From assembly GCF_014652475.1 (NCBI RefSeq), contig NZ_BMYW01000001.1:596957-660956 (forward strand): DNA of 64,000 nucleotides. The letters run 5' to 3'. A program made the translations under genes and the position numbers. Source of the DNA: Vogesella alkaliphila. GTDB taxonomy: Bacteria > Pseudomonadota > Gammaproteobacteria > Burkholderiales > Chromobacteriaceae. Shown here piece by piece: positions 17,986-27,138 of this stretch (its first letter is position 1; every line of letters starts with the position of its first letter). The notes under the pieces are model-generated. The model was not told the origin of the DNA. It searched no databases and saw only the letters and a program-made list of their open reading frames with translations.

Positions 17986-19449
17986 TCAGGCGTCGAGGCC
18001 GTGCTGCACCAGCTCCGCGGCCCGGATCACCGCGCGCGCCTTGTTCTGCGTTTCCAGCCATTCCGATTCCGGCACCGAGTCGGCGACCACGCCGGCGCCG
18101 GACTGCACGTACAGCACCTCGTTCTTGATCACCGCGGTGCGGATCGCGATCGCCAGGTCCATGTCGCCGGTAAAGCCGAGGTAGCCGACGGCGCCGCCGT
18201 ACACGCCGCGCTTGGTCGGCTCGAACTCGTCGATGATCTCCATCGCCCGCACCTTCGGTGCGCCGGACAGGGTGCCGGCGGGGAAGGTGGCCTTCAGGAT
18301 GTCGATGTTGGAGACATCGGGCTGCACCTTGCCCTCGACGCTGGACACGATGTGCATCACGTGCGAGTAGCGCTCGATGATCATGTTCTCGGTGATCGCC
18401 ACGCTGCCGGTGTCGGCGACGCGGCCGACGTCGTTGCGGCCGAGGTCCATCAGCATCACGTGCTCGGCGATTTCCTTCGGGTCGGCCAGCAGGTCTTCCG
18501 CCAGCGCCAGGTCCTCCTCGCGCGTCTTGCCGCGCGGGCGGGTGCCGGCGATCGGACGCACGGTGACGGTGTCGTTCTCGCGGCGCACCAGGATTTCCGG
18601 CGAGGCGCCGACGACGTGGAAATCGTCGAAGTGGTAGAAGAACATGTACGGCGACGGGTTCAGGCTGCGCAGCGCGCGGTATAGCGCCAGCGGCGATTCG
18701 GCGAACGGCATGCTCAGCCGCTGCGCCAGCACCACCTGCATGATGTCGCCGTCGAGGATGTAGTTCTTGGCGTCGCTGACCGCCTGCTTGAACGCTTCCT
18801 CGCCGTATTCCGACACCGCCTCGGTGGCGACCGACGGCAGCGACAGCGGGATGGCTACCGGCTCGCGCAGCTTGGCGCGCAACTGGCCGAGGCGGGCGTT
18901 GGCCTTCTGCAGCGCGTTCGGCACCGCCGGATCGGCGTACACCACCAGGTACAGCTTGCCGGACAGGTTGTCGACCACCGCCAGCTCTTCCGACAGCATC
19001 AGCAGGATGTCGGGGGTGCCGACCGGGTCCGGCTTTTGCGTGGCGGCCAACCTTTTCTCGACGTAGCGTACGGTGTCGTAGCCGAAGTAGCCGACCAGGC
19101 CGCCGGTGAAGCGCGGCAGTCCGGCGATCGGCGGGGTGTGGAAGCGCTGGCTGAAGGCCTCGATGAAGGCGAGCGGGTCGCCTTCGTGGCGCTCGATCAC
19201 CTTGTCGCCGTACTCCACCTGCACGCTCATGCCCTGCACCCGCAACCGGGTGGTGGCCGGCAGGCCGATGAAGGAGTAGCGGCCGGAGCGTTCGCCGCCG
19301 ACCACCGATTCCAGCAGGTAGGAGTAGGGCTGGTTGGCCAGCTTCAGGTACACCGACAGCGGGGTGTCGAGGTCGGCGAACAGTTCGAGGGTGACGGGGA
19401 TGCGGTTGTAGCCTGCGCTGGCCAGTTCGGCGAATTGTTGCGGTGTCAT
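17986..19449 (-). CDS. trpE: anthranilate synthase component I
   Basis: The 487-residue protein catalyses chorismate to anthranilate with glutamine-derived ammonia from TrpG. The feedback-binding LLES motif ([19 protein letters not shown] region, about residue 45) and the catalytic signatures [12 protein letters not shown] and [18 protein letters not shown] are all present. Length is standard. trpG is not in the window. In betaproteobacteria trpE often follows rpe and gph; here gph is directly upstream and rpe sits 2.2 kb further on. A GCGGCCAACCTT word at 19043-19054 lies within the gene. Confidence 0.95.
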   Translation of the reverse strand: MTPQQFAELASAGYNRIPVTLELFADLDTPLSVYLKLANQPYSYLLESVVGGERSGRYSFIGLPATTRLRVQGMSVQVEYGDKVIERHEGDPLAFIEAFSQRFHTPPIAGLPRFTGGLVGYFGYDTVRYVEKRLAATQKPDPVGTPDILLMLSEELAVVDNLSGKLYLVVYADPAVPNALQKANARLGQLRAKLREPVAIPLSLPSVATEAVSEYGEEAFKQAVSDAKNYILDGDIMQVVLAQRLSMPFAESPLALYRALRSLNPSPYMFFYHFDDFHVVGASPEILVRRENDTVTVRPIAGTRPRGKTREEDLALAEDLLADPKEIAEHVMLMDLGRNDVGRVADTGSVAITENMIIERYSHVMHIVSSVEGKVQPDVSNIDILKATFPAGTLSGAPKVRAMEIIDEFEPTKRGVYGGAVGYLGFTGDMDLAIAIRTAVIKNEVLYVQSGAGVVADSVPESEWLETQNKARAVIRAAELVQHGLDA

Positions 19450-19634
19450 GGTCGTTCCAGGGTGTCAGGTCAAAAGGAGCGGGGCGGGGCGGCGTCTAGC
19501 GTCGCCATCGCCAACTGGCACGATCGGGCTGGAATCTCATGATGCAGGCTTTATCAAGTGTGGATGGGTAAACGGAACGGCTATTCTTGCGCAAAAACGC
19601 CTGCGCCGTACAGAGGCAGCAGGCTTGGCCGCGC

Positions 19635-20330
19635 TTATACGCGCAGGTTTTGCGGCACTTCGGCGGATTTTTTCACCAGCGCGTACAGCTCGACCAGGCT
19701 GTCGATCACCAGGTCGGCGTGCAGGTTGGCCGCATCGCGGTAACCGTAGCTGACGGCCACGGCGGCGCTGCCGGCGGCACGGGCGCACAGCACGTCGTTC
19801 TCGGAATCGCCGACCATCACGATCTCCTGCGGCGTGATGCCCAGCACCTCGGCGACATGCTGCAGCGGCAGCGGCGACGGTTTTTTCTCGGGCAGGCTGT
19901 CGCCGCCGAGGATCAGGCTGAAGGCGCTGTCGATGCCCAGCTGCGCCAGCAGCGGCACCGCCAGCCGTTCGGACTTGTTGGTGACCACCACCAGCGGCAG
20001 GCCGAAGCCGTGCAGCAGCTTGAGGCCCTCGGCGACGCCGGGGTACATGCGGGTGTGCACGGTCAGGTGGCGGTGGTAGTGCTGGATGAAGAAGGTAAAG
20101 CCTTTTTCCCACAGCGCCGCGTCGGCTTGGCCGTCGCGGTCGTCGGTCAGCGCGCGGTGCACCAGGCTGGCGACGCCGTCGCCGACGTGGGACTGGATGC
20201 GTTCGGCGGCCAGCGGGGCAAGGCCCAGTTCGGCGCGCATGGCGTTGGCGCTGGCGGCGAGGTCGGCGATGGAGTCGACCAGGGTGCCGTCGAGGTCGAA
20301 GGCGATGGCCTTGATATGTGTCAGATTCAT
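19635..20330 (-). CDS. gph: phosphoglycolate phosphatase
   Basis: The 231-residue HAD-superfamily enzyme carries motif I FDLDGTLVDS with the nucleophile Asp, motif II VVVTNKS, the lysine in LPEKKPSPLP and motif IV MVGDSENDVL. It dephosphorylates 2-phosphoglycolate formed during DNA repair or oxygenase side reactions. It is read in the same direction as trpE, 185 bp upstream. The ATG at 20330 starts directly into the first strand; the longer upstream frame has no plausible signal. Confidence 0.92.
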   Translation of the reverse strand: MNLTHIKAIAFDLDGTLVDSIADLAASANAMRAELGLAPLAAERIQSHVGDGVASLVHRALTDDRDGQADAALWEKGFTFFIQHYHRHLTVHTRMYPGVAEGLKLLHGFGLPLVVVTNKSERLAVPLLAQLGIDSAFSLILGGDSLPEKKPSPLPLQHVAEVLGITPQEIVMVGDSENDVLCARAAGSAAVAVSYGYRDAANLHADLVIDSLVELYALVKKSAEVPQNLRV

Positions 20331-20509
20331 GATTCGGCGTGGGCGGACGGTGTCGTGACGGCGGGCGCCACGGGTTGAAGATGGAGGCCGATTATACCGG
20401 AAGCCGCGCCTGCCACCGCCATGGCTTGCTTGCCGTGGAAATGACAAATCAGTAGCATGGGCGGTTTTGTCGTGCCGGCGTGGCCGGCGGCTTCCATCGA
20501 AAGGACATC

Positions 20510-21712
20510 ATGAAACCTCGTGCACTGGCTGTTGCCGTGACGCTATCCGGCCTGCTGCTGGGCGGCTGCGCGTCGCCACTGGCCAACAAGACCGCCGACG
20601 CGGCGGCGATCCACACCATCGAGCAGAACGCGCGGCTGGCGCGCTACAACTTCGACGGCGAGGTGCGCGTCAAGGCCATCCGCCTGCCGGGCAAGGTGGA
20701 AAGCGTGGTGGAGGGCGACGTGATCGGCGAGGTGGCGAAATCGTTCAGCCTGGAGCTGCGCGGTGCGGTGGACATGGACAAGAGCCGTGTCGAGATGACG
20801 CCGACCTTCCGCTTCAGCCGGCCGAACGCCGAGACCTGGCTGCGCCTGCCGATGCTGGCCGAGCTGAACACGCTGACGCTGTGGGTGGACGCCTCGGTGC
20901 TGGATCTGGCGATCCCGGCGCTGCGCGGCGAGCACAAGGGCAAGTACGTGATGTTCCAGGCGCCGCAGGACAAGGTGAAGAAGCTGCCGCTAGACGCGGT
21001 GCTGGCGGAATTGCCGCAGGTGGCGAAGAACATCTACGCCGCCGTCGACAGCAAGGCCTACACCTTCCAGCCGCTGGACGAGGCGGCGCGCAAGGCCGGC
21101 GCCAGCTATCGCATCCGCCTGACGCTGGACCCGCTGGCCGAGGCGAAGATGAGCAAGCAGGCGGTGCAGGAACTGCTGCAGCTGGCGCGTCGTCACGCTG
21201 GCGAGCACCAGAAGGAGGTGGAGGAGTTCGCCACCGCCGTCGGCCCGCTGCTGGACGCGTCGCAGGAAGAGCTGCAGACCAGCTCGCAGACCGACCTGCT
21301 GGTCAGCCGCAGCGGCAAGCTGCTGGGCGTCAGCGAGCTGCGCGAGTTCTCGGTGCCGAAGGAGAAGGAGCTGGCGGTAACGGTGGCGTCCACGGTGCGC
21401 CTGAGCAACCATGAGCAGCCGGTGTTCAGCATGCAGCCGACGGCAAACAATGTGGTCAGCTTCACCGAGTTGCAGCCGCCGTCGTGGCTGGGCGGCAAGC
21501 GCCCGGCCGATGAAGCCGAGGAAGAAGAGGTAGAGGACGCGCTTGCCGCGGAGCCGGTGGACGAGGCCGAGTGGGCGGCTCAAGCGGCAGAGGAAGCCGC
21601 CGAGGCACCGGTGGCCAAGAAGCCGGCGAAGGCCGCCAAACAGGCCAAACAGGCCAAGCAAGCCAAGCCGGTGGCGAAGCGTAAGCCGAAACCGGTCGCC
21701 CGCGCCCAGTAA
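20510..21712 (+). CDS. lipoprotein with lysine/alanine-rich C-terminal tail
   Basis: The 400-residue protein begins with a lipoprotein signal (LSGLLLGGCAS, lipobox Cys near residue 22) and an AAGGA binding site before the ATG. The central part (residues 30-310) is mostly beta and alpha with no motif I can name. An acidic stretch (ADEAEEEEVEDALAAE) is followed by a histone-H1-like basic tail of KPAKAAKQAKQAKQAK repeats. The tail could bind DNA, peptidoglycan or acidic polymers at the envelope. The gene sits between gph and rpe on the opposite strand, breaking a commonly linked pair. Confidence 0.75.
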   Translation: MKPRALAVAVTLSGLLLGGCASPLANKTADAAAIHTIEQNARLARYNFDGEVRVKAIRLPGKVESVVEGDVIGEVAKSFSLELRGAVDMDKSRVEMTPTFRFSRPNAETWLRLPMLAELNTLTLWVDASVLDLAIPALRGEHKGKYVMFQAPQDKVKKLPLDAVLAELPQVAKNIYAAVDSKAYTFQPLDEAARKAGASYRIRLTLDPLAEAKMSKQAVQELLQLARRHAGEHQKEVEEFATAVGPLLDASQEELQTSSQTDLLVSRSGKLLGVSELREFSVPKEKELAVTVASTVRLSNHEQPVFSMQPTANNVVSFTELQPPSWLGGKRPADEAEEEEVEDALAAEPVDEAEWAAQAAEEAAEAPVAKKPAKAAKQAKQAKQAKPVAKRKPKPVARAQ

Positions 21713-21726
21713 GAAGGCGGCAACAG

Positions 21727-21764
21727 CAAAACAGCCCGTCACATCGTGACGGGCTGTTTTGCAT
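21727..21764 (+). terminator. intrinsic terminator
   Basis: AAAACAGCCCGTCAC and GTGACGGGCTGTTTT form a perfect stem with a three-base loop just after the lipoprotein gene, with A and T runs on the two sides. It can act in both directions between convergent genes. A GCGGCCAACCTT word (21766-21777) follows immediately. Confidence 0.85.
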
Positions 21765-21803
21765 TGCGGCCAACCTTGGGCGGCCATGACGGCCAGGCAG
21801 CGC

Positions 21804-22532
21804 TTACAGCTGGCGGATGTCCAGCACCGGCACGCTGCCAAACGCCGCGCCGTGCAGGTAGGCGACAATCGCCGCCGCGGCGTCGGCGGGCGAAGTCAGC
21901 TGGCCGTCGGCCTTCAGCGCGTCGAAGCGCGGCTTGCCGGGAAACTGTGCCGGATCGGCGGCGCGGATCTCGCCCTGCATGCCGGTATCGATCACGCCGG
22001 GATACAGCGACACCGCCAGCAGCGGCCGGGCGGCGCCTTGCTGCTCGGCGGCCAGGGTGCGGGTGAAGTGGTCGACGCCGGCCTTGGTGGCGCAGTACAC
22101 GCTCCAGCCGCGGTAGGGGTTGGCCGCGGCGCCGGAGGATATGTTCAGCACGCGACGGACGCCGCCGTGGCCGGCGCTGTGCGCGACAAAGGCGTCGCAC
22201 AGCAGTAGCGGCGCGGTCAGGTTCAGCGCGATGGCCGTCTCCGCCGCACCGGGCGGATAGGCGCCGACCTGCGCGATCGGCTGCACCGTGCCGGCGTTGT
22301 TGATCAGCGTCAGGCTGTCGCAGTCGCCCAGCGCCGCCAGCGCGCGTTCCATGACTAGCGGCGGCAGGCTGCTGTCGGTCAGGTCGGCGTCCAGCGTGAT
22401 CAGCTGCGGGTGTGCCGGCAGCGCGCCGCAGTCGCGCGCGACGGCGACCACGCGGCCCCCGTCACGCAACAGCTGCGCGGTGAGCGCCGCGCCCAGCCCG
22501 CGCGAGGCGCCGGTGACGACGTAGCCGTTCAC
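21804..22532 (-). CDS. short-chain dehydrogenase/reductase
   Basis: The 242-residue SDR has the Rossmann motif [11 protein letters not shown], the NNAG motif and the catalytic YCATKAG (Tyr/Lys); the Ser is in NISSGAAA. The overall sequence resembles sepiapterin/benzil-reductase-like members. The start is a GTG at 22532 that overlaps the rpe stop as GTGA, indicating translational coupling to rpe. The substrate is unknown. Confidence 0.87.
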   Translation of the reverse strand: MNGYVVTGASRGLGAALTAQLLRDGGRVVAVARDCGALPAHPQLITLDADLTDSSLPPLVMERALAALGDCDSLTLINNAGTVQPIAQVGAYPPGAAETAIALNLTAPLLLCDAFVAHSAGHGGVRRVLNISSGAAANPYRGWSVYCATKAGVDHFTRTLAAEQQGAARPLLAVSLYPGVIDTGMQGEIRAADPAQFPGKPRFDALKADGQLTSPADAAAAIVAYLHGAAFGSVPVLDIRQL

Positions 22533-23215
22533 TTGCGGCCAACCTTGGCCAGTTCGGCGCGCATCGCGTCGATCACCGCCTTGTAGTCCGGCTGGCCGTA
22601 GATGGCGCTGCCGGCGACAAAGGTGTCGGCGCCGGCGGCGGCGATCTCGGCGATGTTGTCGACCTTCACGCCGCCGTCCACCTCCAGCCAGATCTCGCCG
22701 CCATGCTTGGCGGTGTACTCGTCGATGCGCTGGCGCACCGCGCGCACCTTGTCCAGCGTCTGCGGAATGAACTTCTGGCCGCCGAAGCCCGGGTTGACCG
22801 ACATCAGCAGGATCATGTCCAGCTTGTCCATCACGTGGTCGAGGTGGGACAGCGAGGTAGCCGGGTTCAGCACCAGACCGGCCTTGCAGCCGGCGTCCTT
22901 GATCAGGCCCAGGGTGCGGTCGATGTGGTGCGAGGCTTCCGGATGGAAGGTGATGATGTCGGCGCCGGCCTTGGCGAAGCTGGCGGCCAGCGCGTCGACC
23001 GGGGTCACCATCAGGTGCACGTCGATCGGGGCGGTGGTGTGCGGACGGATCGCCTCGCACACCAGCGGGCCGATGGTCAGGTTCGGCACGTAGTGGTTGT
23101 CCATCACGTCGAAGTGGATGATGTCGGCGCCGGCGGCGATCACGTTGCGGACTTCCTCGCCCAGGCGGGCGAAATCGGCGGACAGCAGGGACGGGGCAAT
23201 ACGGAATTGGCTCAT
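22529..23215 (-). CDS. rpe: ribulose-phosphate 3-epimerase
   Basis: The 228-residue TIM-barrel enzyme interconverts ribulose 5-phosphate and xylulose 5-phosphate. Motifs seen: [14 protein letters not shown] at the start, [17 protein letters not shown] with metal-binding residues, [14 protein letters not shown] and [12 protein letters not shown]. The last codons carry a GCGGCCAACCTT word (22535-22546) read as KVGRK. The minus-strand frame continues far upstream without a stop, but that extension is antisense to the ABC transporter and is rejected. Confidence 0.95.
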   Translation of the reverse strand: MSQFRIAPSLLSADFARLGEEVRNVIAAGADIIHFDVMDNHYVPNLTIGPLVCEAIRPHTTAPIDVHLMVTPVDALAASFAKAGADIITFHPEASHHIDRTLGLIKDAGCKAGLVLNPATSLSHLDHVMDKLDMILLMSVNPGFGGQKFIPQTLDKVRAVRQRIDEYTAKHGGEIWLEVDGGVKVDNIAEIAAAGADTFVAGSAIYGQPDYKAVIDAMRAELAKVGRK

Positions 23216-23356
23216 GGCTTTATACGGGGCGGGGCTGGAAATGCCCGCCATTGTACGACATTGCCCCGCCGGACGGCGACGCGTGCGCCGGATCGGCGCT
23301 ACAATCGGCCTCTGCTGCCGGGCATGTTGCCCTGCACCATGCCGGAACCGCCACCC

Positions 23357-23734
23357 ATGAACGACGACTACCAGATCACGGTCGAGGCCGAAGCCTTCTA
23401 CCAGCAGCAATACTCGAACGCCGACGCCGGCCAGTACGTGTTTGCCTACCGCATCACGCTGCGCAATACCGGGCGCCACCCGGCCAAGCTGCTGTCGCGG
23501 CACTGGATCATCACCGACGCCAACAACGACGTGCAGGAAGTGCGCGGCATGGGCGTGGTCGGCGAGCATCCGCACCTGCAGCCGGGCGAGAGCTACAGCT
23601 ACACCAGCGGCGCCACGCTGCGCACCCCGTACGGCAGCATGCAGGGCAGTTACCAGATGCAGGCCGACGACGGCACGCGCTTCGAGGCGCCGATTGCGGA
23701 GTTCCACCTGATCGCGCCGCGCACCCTGCACTGA
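23357..23734 (+). CDS. apaG: ApaG domain protein
   Basis: The 125-residue protein is close to the standard ApaG length of about 124. It folds as a fibronectin-III-like beta sandwich; signatures include [44 protein letters not shown] and GSMQGSYQM. Its role is uncertain; E. coli apaG lies with ksgA and apaH. It is divergent from rpe. An alternative start six codons upstream exists but has no better binding site. Confidence 0.93.
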   Translation: MNDDYQITVEAEAFYQQQYSNADAGQYVFAYRITLRNTGRHPAKLLSRHWIITDANNDVQEVRGMGVVGEHPHLQPGESYSYTSGATLRTPYGSMQGSYQMQADDGTRFEAPIAEFHLIAPRTLH

Positions 23735-23785
23735 GCCCCCCTCATCCCCGTACCCGACTCCCTGTACCCGATCAAGAGCAGCCGA

Positions 23786-25579
23786 ATGCGACCAGCCGCC
23801 CATAGCCAGACCCCGCCCCCGACCGACCGGGATGACCTGAAAACACTGAAAACCCTGCTGCCCTATCTGTGGAGCTTCAAGTGGCGGGTGCTGTTCGCGC
23901 TGTCCTGCCTGGTCCTGGCCAAGGTCGCCGGCGTGATCACGCCGCTGTTCCTGAAGGACATCGTCGACCAGCTGTCGATCCCGGCCACGGTGCTGGCGGT
24001 GCCGGTGCTGGCCCTGGTCGGCTACGGCTTCGCGCGGCTGGTGTCCAGCGTGCTGGGCGAATTGCGCGACGCGATCTTTGCGCGGGTGATCCAGGGCGCG
24101 GTGCGCTCGGTGGCGCGCTCGGTGTTCGCGCACCTGTTCCGGCTGTCGCTGCGCTTCCACCTGGAGCGCCAGACCGGCGGCATGAGCCGCGACATCGAGC
24201 GCGGCACCAAGGGCATCGGCTTCCTGCTGAACTTCACCGTGTTCAACATCCTGCCGACGCTGGTGGAGATCGCGCTGGTGCTGGGCATCCTGCTGTACCG
24301 TTACGACGTGTGGTTCGCGGTGGTGACGCTGTCCACCATCGCCATCTACATCGCCTTCACGCTGGTCATCACCGAGTGGCGCACCGTGTTCCGCCGCACC
24401 ATGAACGATCTCGACTCGCGCGCCAACAGCAAGGCGGTGGACGCGCTGATCAACTACGAGACGGTGAAGTACTTCGGCAACGAGCGCTACGAGACCGAGC
24501 GCTACGACGGCAACCTGGCGTCGTGGGAGCGCTCCGCGATCAAGAACCAGGTGTCGCTGTCCATGCTCAACGCCGGGCAGGGCGTGATCATCGCCACCGG
24601 CGTGACGCTGATCATGTGGCTGGCGGCGCGCGGCGTGGTCAGCCGCGAGATGACCGTCGGCGACGTGGTGCTGGTGGCCACCTTCATCACCCAGCTGTGG
24701 GCGCCGCTGCACTTCCTCGGCTTCGTCTACCGCGAGATCAAGCACTCGCTGGCCGACATGGAGCGCATGTTCACGCTGCTGAACGTCGACGCCGAGGTCG
24801 ACGACCATCCCACGGCGCAAACGTTGGCCGCAAAGCAGGTGGCGATCCGCTTCGACAACATCGGCTTCGGCTACGACGCCAAGCGCCAGATCCTGCACGA
24901 CGTCAGCTTCGACATCCCCGCCGGCCACACCGTGGCGGTGGTCGGCGCCAGCGGCGCCGGCAAGTCGACGCTGTCGCGGCTGCTGTTCCGCTTCTACGAT
25001 GTCGGCAGCGGCACGATCCGCTTCAACGGCACCGACATCCGCGAGCTGACGCAGGACAGCCTGCGCGCGCACATCGGCATCGTGCCGCAGGACACGGTGC
25101 TGTTCAACGACAGCATCTACTACAACATCGCCTATGGCCGCCCCGGCGCCAGCCGTGAGGAGGTGATCGAGGCGGCGAAATCGGCGCACATCCACGACTT
25201 CGTGATGAGCCTGCCGGACGGCTACGACACCACCGTCGGCGAGCGCGGCCTGAAGCTGTCCGGCGGCGAGAAGCAGCGGGTGGCGATCGCGCGCACCATC
25301 CTGAAAAACCCGCCGGTGCTGATCTTCGACGAGGCCACCAGCGCGCTGGATTCGCGCACCGAGAAGGCGATCCAGACCGAGCTGTTCGACATTGCGGCCA
25401 ACCGCACCACGCTGATCATCGCGCACCGGCTGTCCACCATCGCCGATGCCGACACCATCATCGTGATGGAGGGTGGTCGCATCATCGAGCGCGGTCATCA
25501 CCGCCAGCTGCTGGCGGCGGGCGGCCGTTACGCGGAGATGTGGCGGCTACAGCAGGAAAGCGAGCTGGTGGAGGGCTGA
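23786..25579 (+). CDS. ATM1/HMT1-type ABC exporter (fused permease and ATPase)
   Basis: The 597-residue half-transporter has six TM helices in the first 310 residues. The nucleotide-binding domain has Walker [10 protein letters not shown], signature [12 protein letters not shown], Walker [12 protein letters not shown] and the H-loop IAHRLSTI. Conserved segments such as [20 protein letters not shown] and [15 protein letters not shown] identify the mitochondrial-ATM1/heavy-metal-tolerance subfamily, which exports glutathione conjugates or metal-thiol species. It works as a homodimer. A GCGGCCAACGTT word at 24820-24831 is read as TLAA. Confidence 0.9.
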   Translation: MRPAAHSQTPPPTDRDDLKTLKTLLPYLWSFKWRVLFALSCLVLAKVAGVITPLFLKDIVDQLSIPATVLAVPVLALVGYGFARLVSSVLGELRDAIFARVIQGAVRSVARSVFAHLFRLSLRFHLERQTGGMSRDIERGTKGIGFLLNFTVFNILPTLVEIALVLGILLYRYDVWFAVVTLSTIAIYIAFTLVITEWRTVFRRTMNDLDSRANSKAVDALINYETVKYFGNERYETERYDGNLASWERSAIKNQVSLSMLNAGQGVIIATGVTLIMWLAARGVVSREMTVGDVVLVATFITQLWAPLHFLGFVYREIKHSLADMERMFTLLNVDAEVDDHPTAQTLAAKQVAIRFDNIGFGYDAKRQILHDVSFDIPAGHTVAVVGASGAGKSTLSRLLFRFYDVGSGTIRFNGTDIRELTQDSLRAHIGIVPQDTVLFNDSIYYNIAYGRPGASREEVIEAAKSAHIHDFVMSLPDGYDTTVGERGLKLSGGEKQRVAIARTILKNPPVLIFDEATSALDSRTEKAIQTELFDIAANRTTLIIAHRLSTIADADTIIVMEGGRIIERGHHRQLLAAGGRYAEMWRLQQESELVEG

Positions 25580-25661
25580 GCACGCCGATTGGCGTCACCG
25601 TGGTGGGGATGTGTTGTATAGTGTCTTTGAATAGAAACTTAAAAATAAGAAGGTCATTGCC

Positions 25662-26420
25662 ATGATTCGATTGCGAGTGGCGCTGTGCATCTTGTTGGCC
25701 GGGATGCCCGCCCTGGCCGTGGCCAAGGGTTCGCCACCGGTCGAACTGCTGTTCGCCAGCGAGGACGACTGGTACCCCTATTCCGGCGTCCGCGACGGCC
25801 AGGCCGCCGGCCTGACCGTCGACATCATGCGCGCCATCTACCAGCAGCCGGGTGTGGTGGTGCGCTTCCAGCCGCTGTCCTACAGCCGCTGCATGGAAGT
25901 GGCGCGCACCGCCCGCTACGCCGGCTGCTTCACCACCTCGCGCAACGACTTCTACGAGCCTTACTACCGCTACCCGCAGCTGCCGCTGCTGGAAGGCCAG
26001 ATCAGCATCTACAGCCGCAGCAACCGCCCGGAGCGCGATCTGGACATGAAAGCACTGGAAGGGCAGGAAGTCGGCGTGGTGCTCAGCTACGGCTACGGCA
26101 AGGAGTTCGACGCCAATACCGCGATCCGCAAGGAGTACTCCACCCGCGAGGTCAACGCCTTCCGCAAGCTGAAGGCGGGGCGCATCCCCTACGTGGTGGC
26201 GTGGGAGGGCACCGTCAACCACATGCTGCGGCAGAATCCGGATCTGCACGGCTGGGTGAAACCGGTGGGCAAGCTGGCGCCGGGGCCGGTATACGTGTCG
26301 TTCTCCAGGGCGCACCCGGATGTCGAGCGCCTGGTCAGCCGCTTCGACACGGGCATGGCACAGCTGCGCAAGAGCGGCCGGCTGCGGCAGCTGGAAAGCC
26401 GCTGGCTAAGCGGATACTGA
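25662..26420 (+). CDS. periplasmic amino-acid-type solute-binding protein
   Basis: The 252-residue protein has a signal peptide (MIRLRVALCILLAGMPALAVA) and an SBP_bac_3 fold: ELLFASEDDWYPYSGVRDGQAAGLTVDIMRAIY followed by YAGCFTTSRNDFYEPYY. It is a second orphan member of the family seen at 17193, without an adjacent transporter. A plausible promoter and an AAGAAGG binding site (ending about 9 bases before the ATG) occupy the 80 bp upstream. Confidence 0.82.
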   Translation: MIRLRVALCILLAGMPALAVAKGSPPVELLFASEDDWYPYSGVRDGQAAGLTVDIMRAIYQQPGVVVRFQPLSYSRCMEVARTARYAGCFTTSRNDFYEPYYRYPQLPLLEGQISIYSRSNRPERDLDMKALEGQEVGVVLSYGYGKEFDANTAIRKEYSTREVNAFRKLKAGRIPYVVAWEGTVNHMLRQNPDLHGWVKPVGKLAPGPVYVSFSRAHPDVERLVSRFDTGMAQLRKSGRLRQLESRWLSGY

Positions 26421-26424
26421 ATCG

Positions 26425-27138
26425 CTACCAGCTGTCGCGGCGGCGCCGGCTCTCGCTGGCGGCCAGCGCCTGCGGCGTGTCGATGCCGCGCTCCGCCGCC
26501 CGTTGCAGCGCCACCTGCAGCAGTTGCGCCGTCGCCAGGCAGTCCGAGATCGCGTTGTGGCGCTGGAAGTTCTCGATGCCGAAGGTGTCCAGCCACTCGT
26601 CCAGCGCCACCGTGTTGCAGTAGCGGTCCGGAAACAGCGCCGGCATCAGCCACGCCAGGTCCAGCCACTTCGGCTGGTAGCGGATGCCCAGAAAGCGGCG
26701 CATCGCCTGCGCGATCATCGCCTGGTCGAAGTAGGCGTGGTAGGCCACCAGCGGCGTGTGGCCGCTGTACTCCAGAAAACGCAGCAGCGCCTCCGCCGGC
26801 TCCAGCCCCTCGCGCTGCTCCGAGCCGCTGATGCCGTGGATCAGGATGTTCTCGGTGGAGGACACCGTGTCCTGGCGCAGCACGGTCTCGAAGGCGTCGG
26901 CGGGGTTGATCACGCCGCGATCCAGCGCCACCGCGCCGATGGAGATCAGGTGGTCGTGGCGTATGCGCAGGCCGCTGGCCTCGACATCGACCACCAGATA
27001 GCGCGTGCTGCGGCTGTCCTGCAGCCAGTCGTACGCCGGCAGCGCCTGCCAGCGCCGCAGCCGCTCAAGCTGCTCGTCGCTGAGCTGCGGTTTGCCGTCA
27101 GGGCGGAAACGGTCCAGCCAGCCGCTCAGCCAGTTCAT
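26425..27138 (-). CDS. DEDDh 3'-5' exonuclease (DnaQ-like)
   Basis: The 237-residue protein contains the DEDDh active-site set: DVEASG (exo I), AYHAYFDQAM (exo II) and RHNAISDCLAT (exo III, His and Asp). It resembles the DNA polymerase III epsilon-like exonucleases found beside DUF294 proteins. The start overlaps the stop of the DUF294 gene as ATGA, so both are translated together. A role alongside the acs-linked nucleotidyltransferase is known only by association. Confidence 0.88.
   Translation of the reverse strand: MNWLSGWLDRFRPDGKPQLSDEQLERLRRWQALPAYDWLQDSRSTRYLVVDVEASGLRIRHDHLISIGAVALDRGVINPADAFETVLRQDTVSSTENILIHGISGSEQREGLEPAEALLRFLEYSGHTPLVAYHAYFDQAMIAQAMRRFLGIRYQPKWLDLAWLMPALFPDRYCNTVALDEWLDTFGIENFQRHNAISDCLATAQLLQVALQRAAERGIDTPQALAASESRRRRDSW

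Noticed and set aside
22529..25501. A 990-codon minus-strand frame continuous with rpe
   Set aside because: Only the last 228 codons are Rpe; the remainder is antisense to the ABC exporter and has a low-complexity His/Gln/Val-rich composition.
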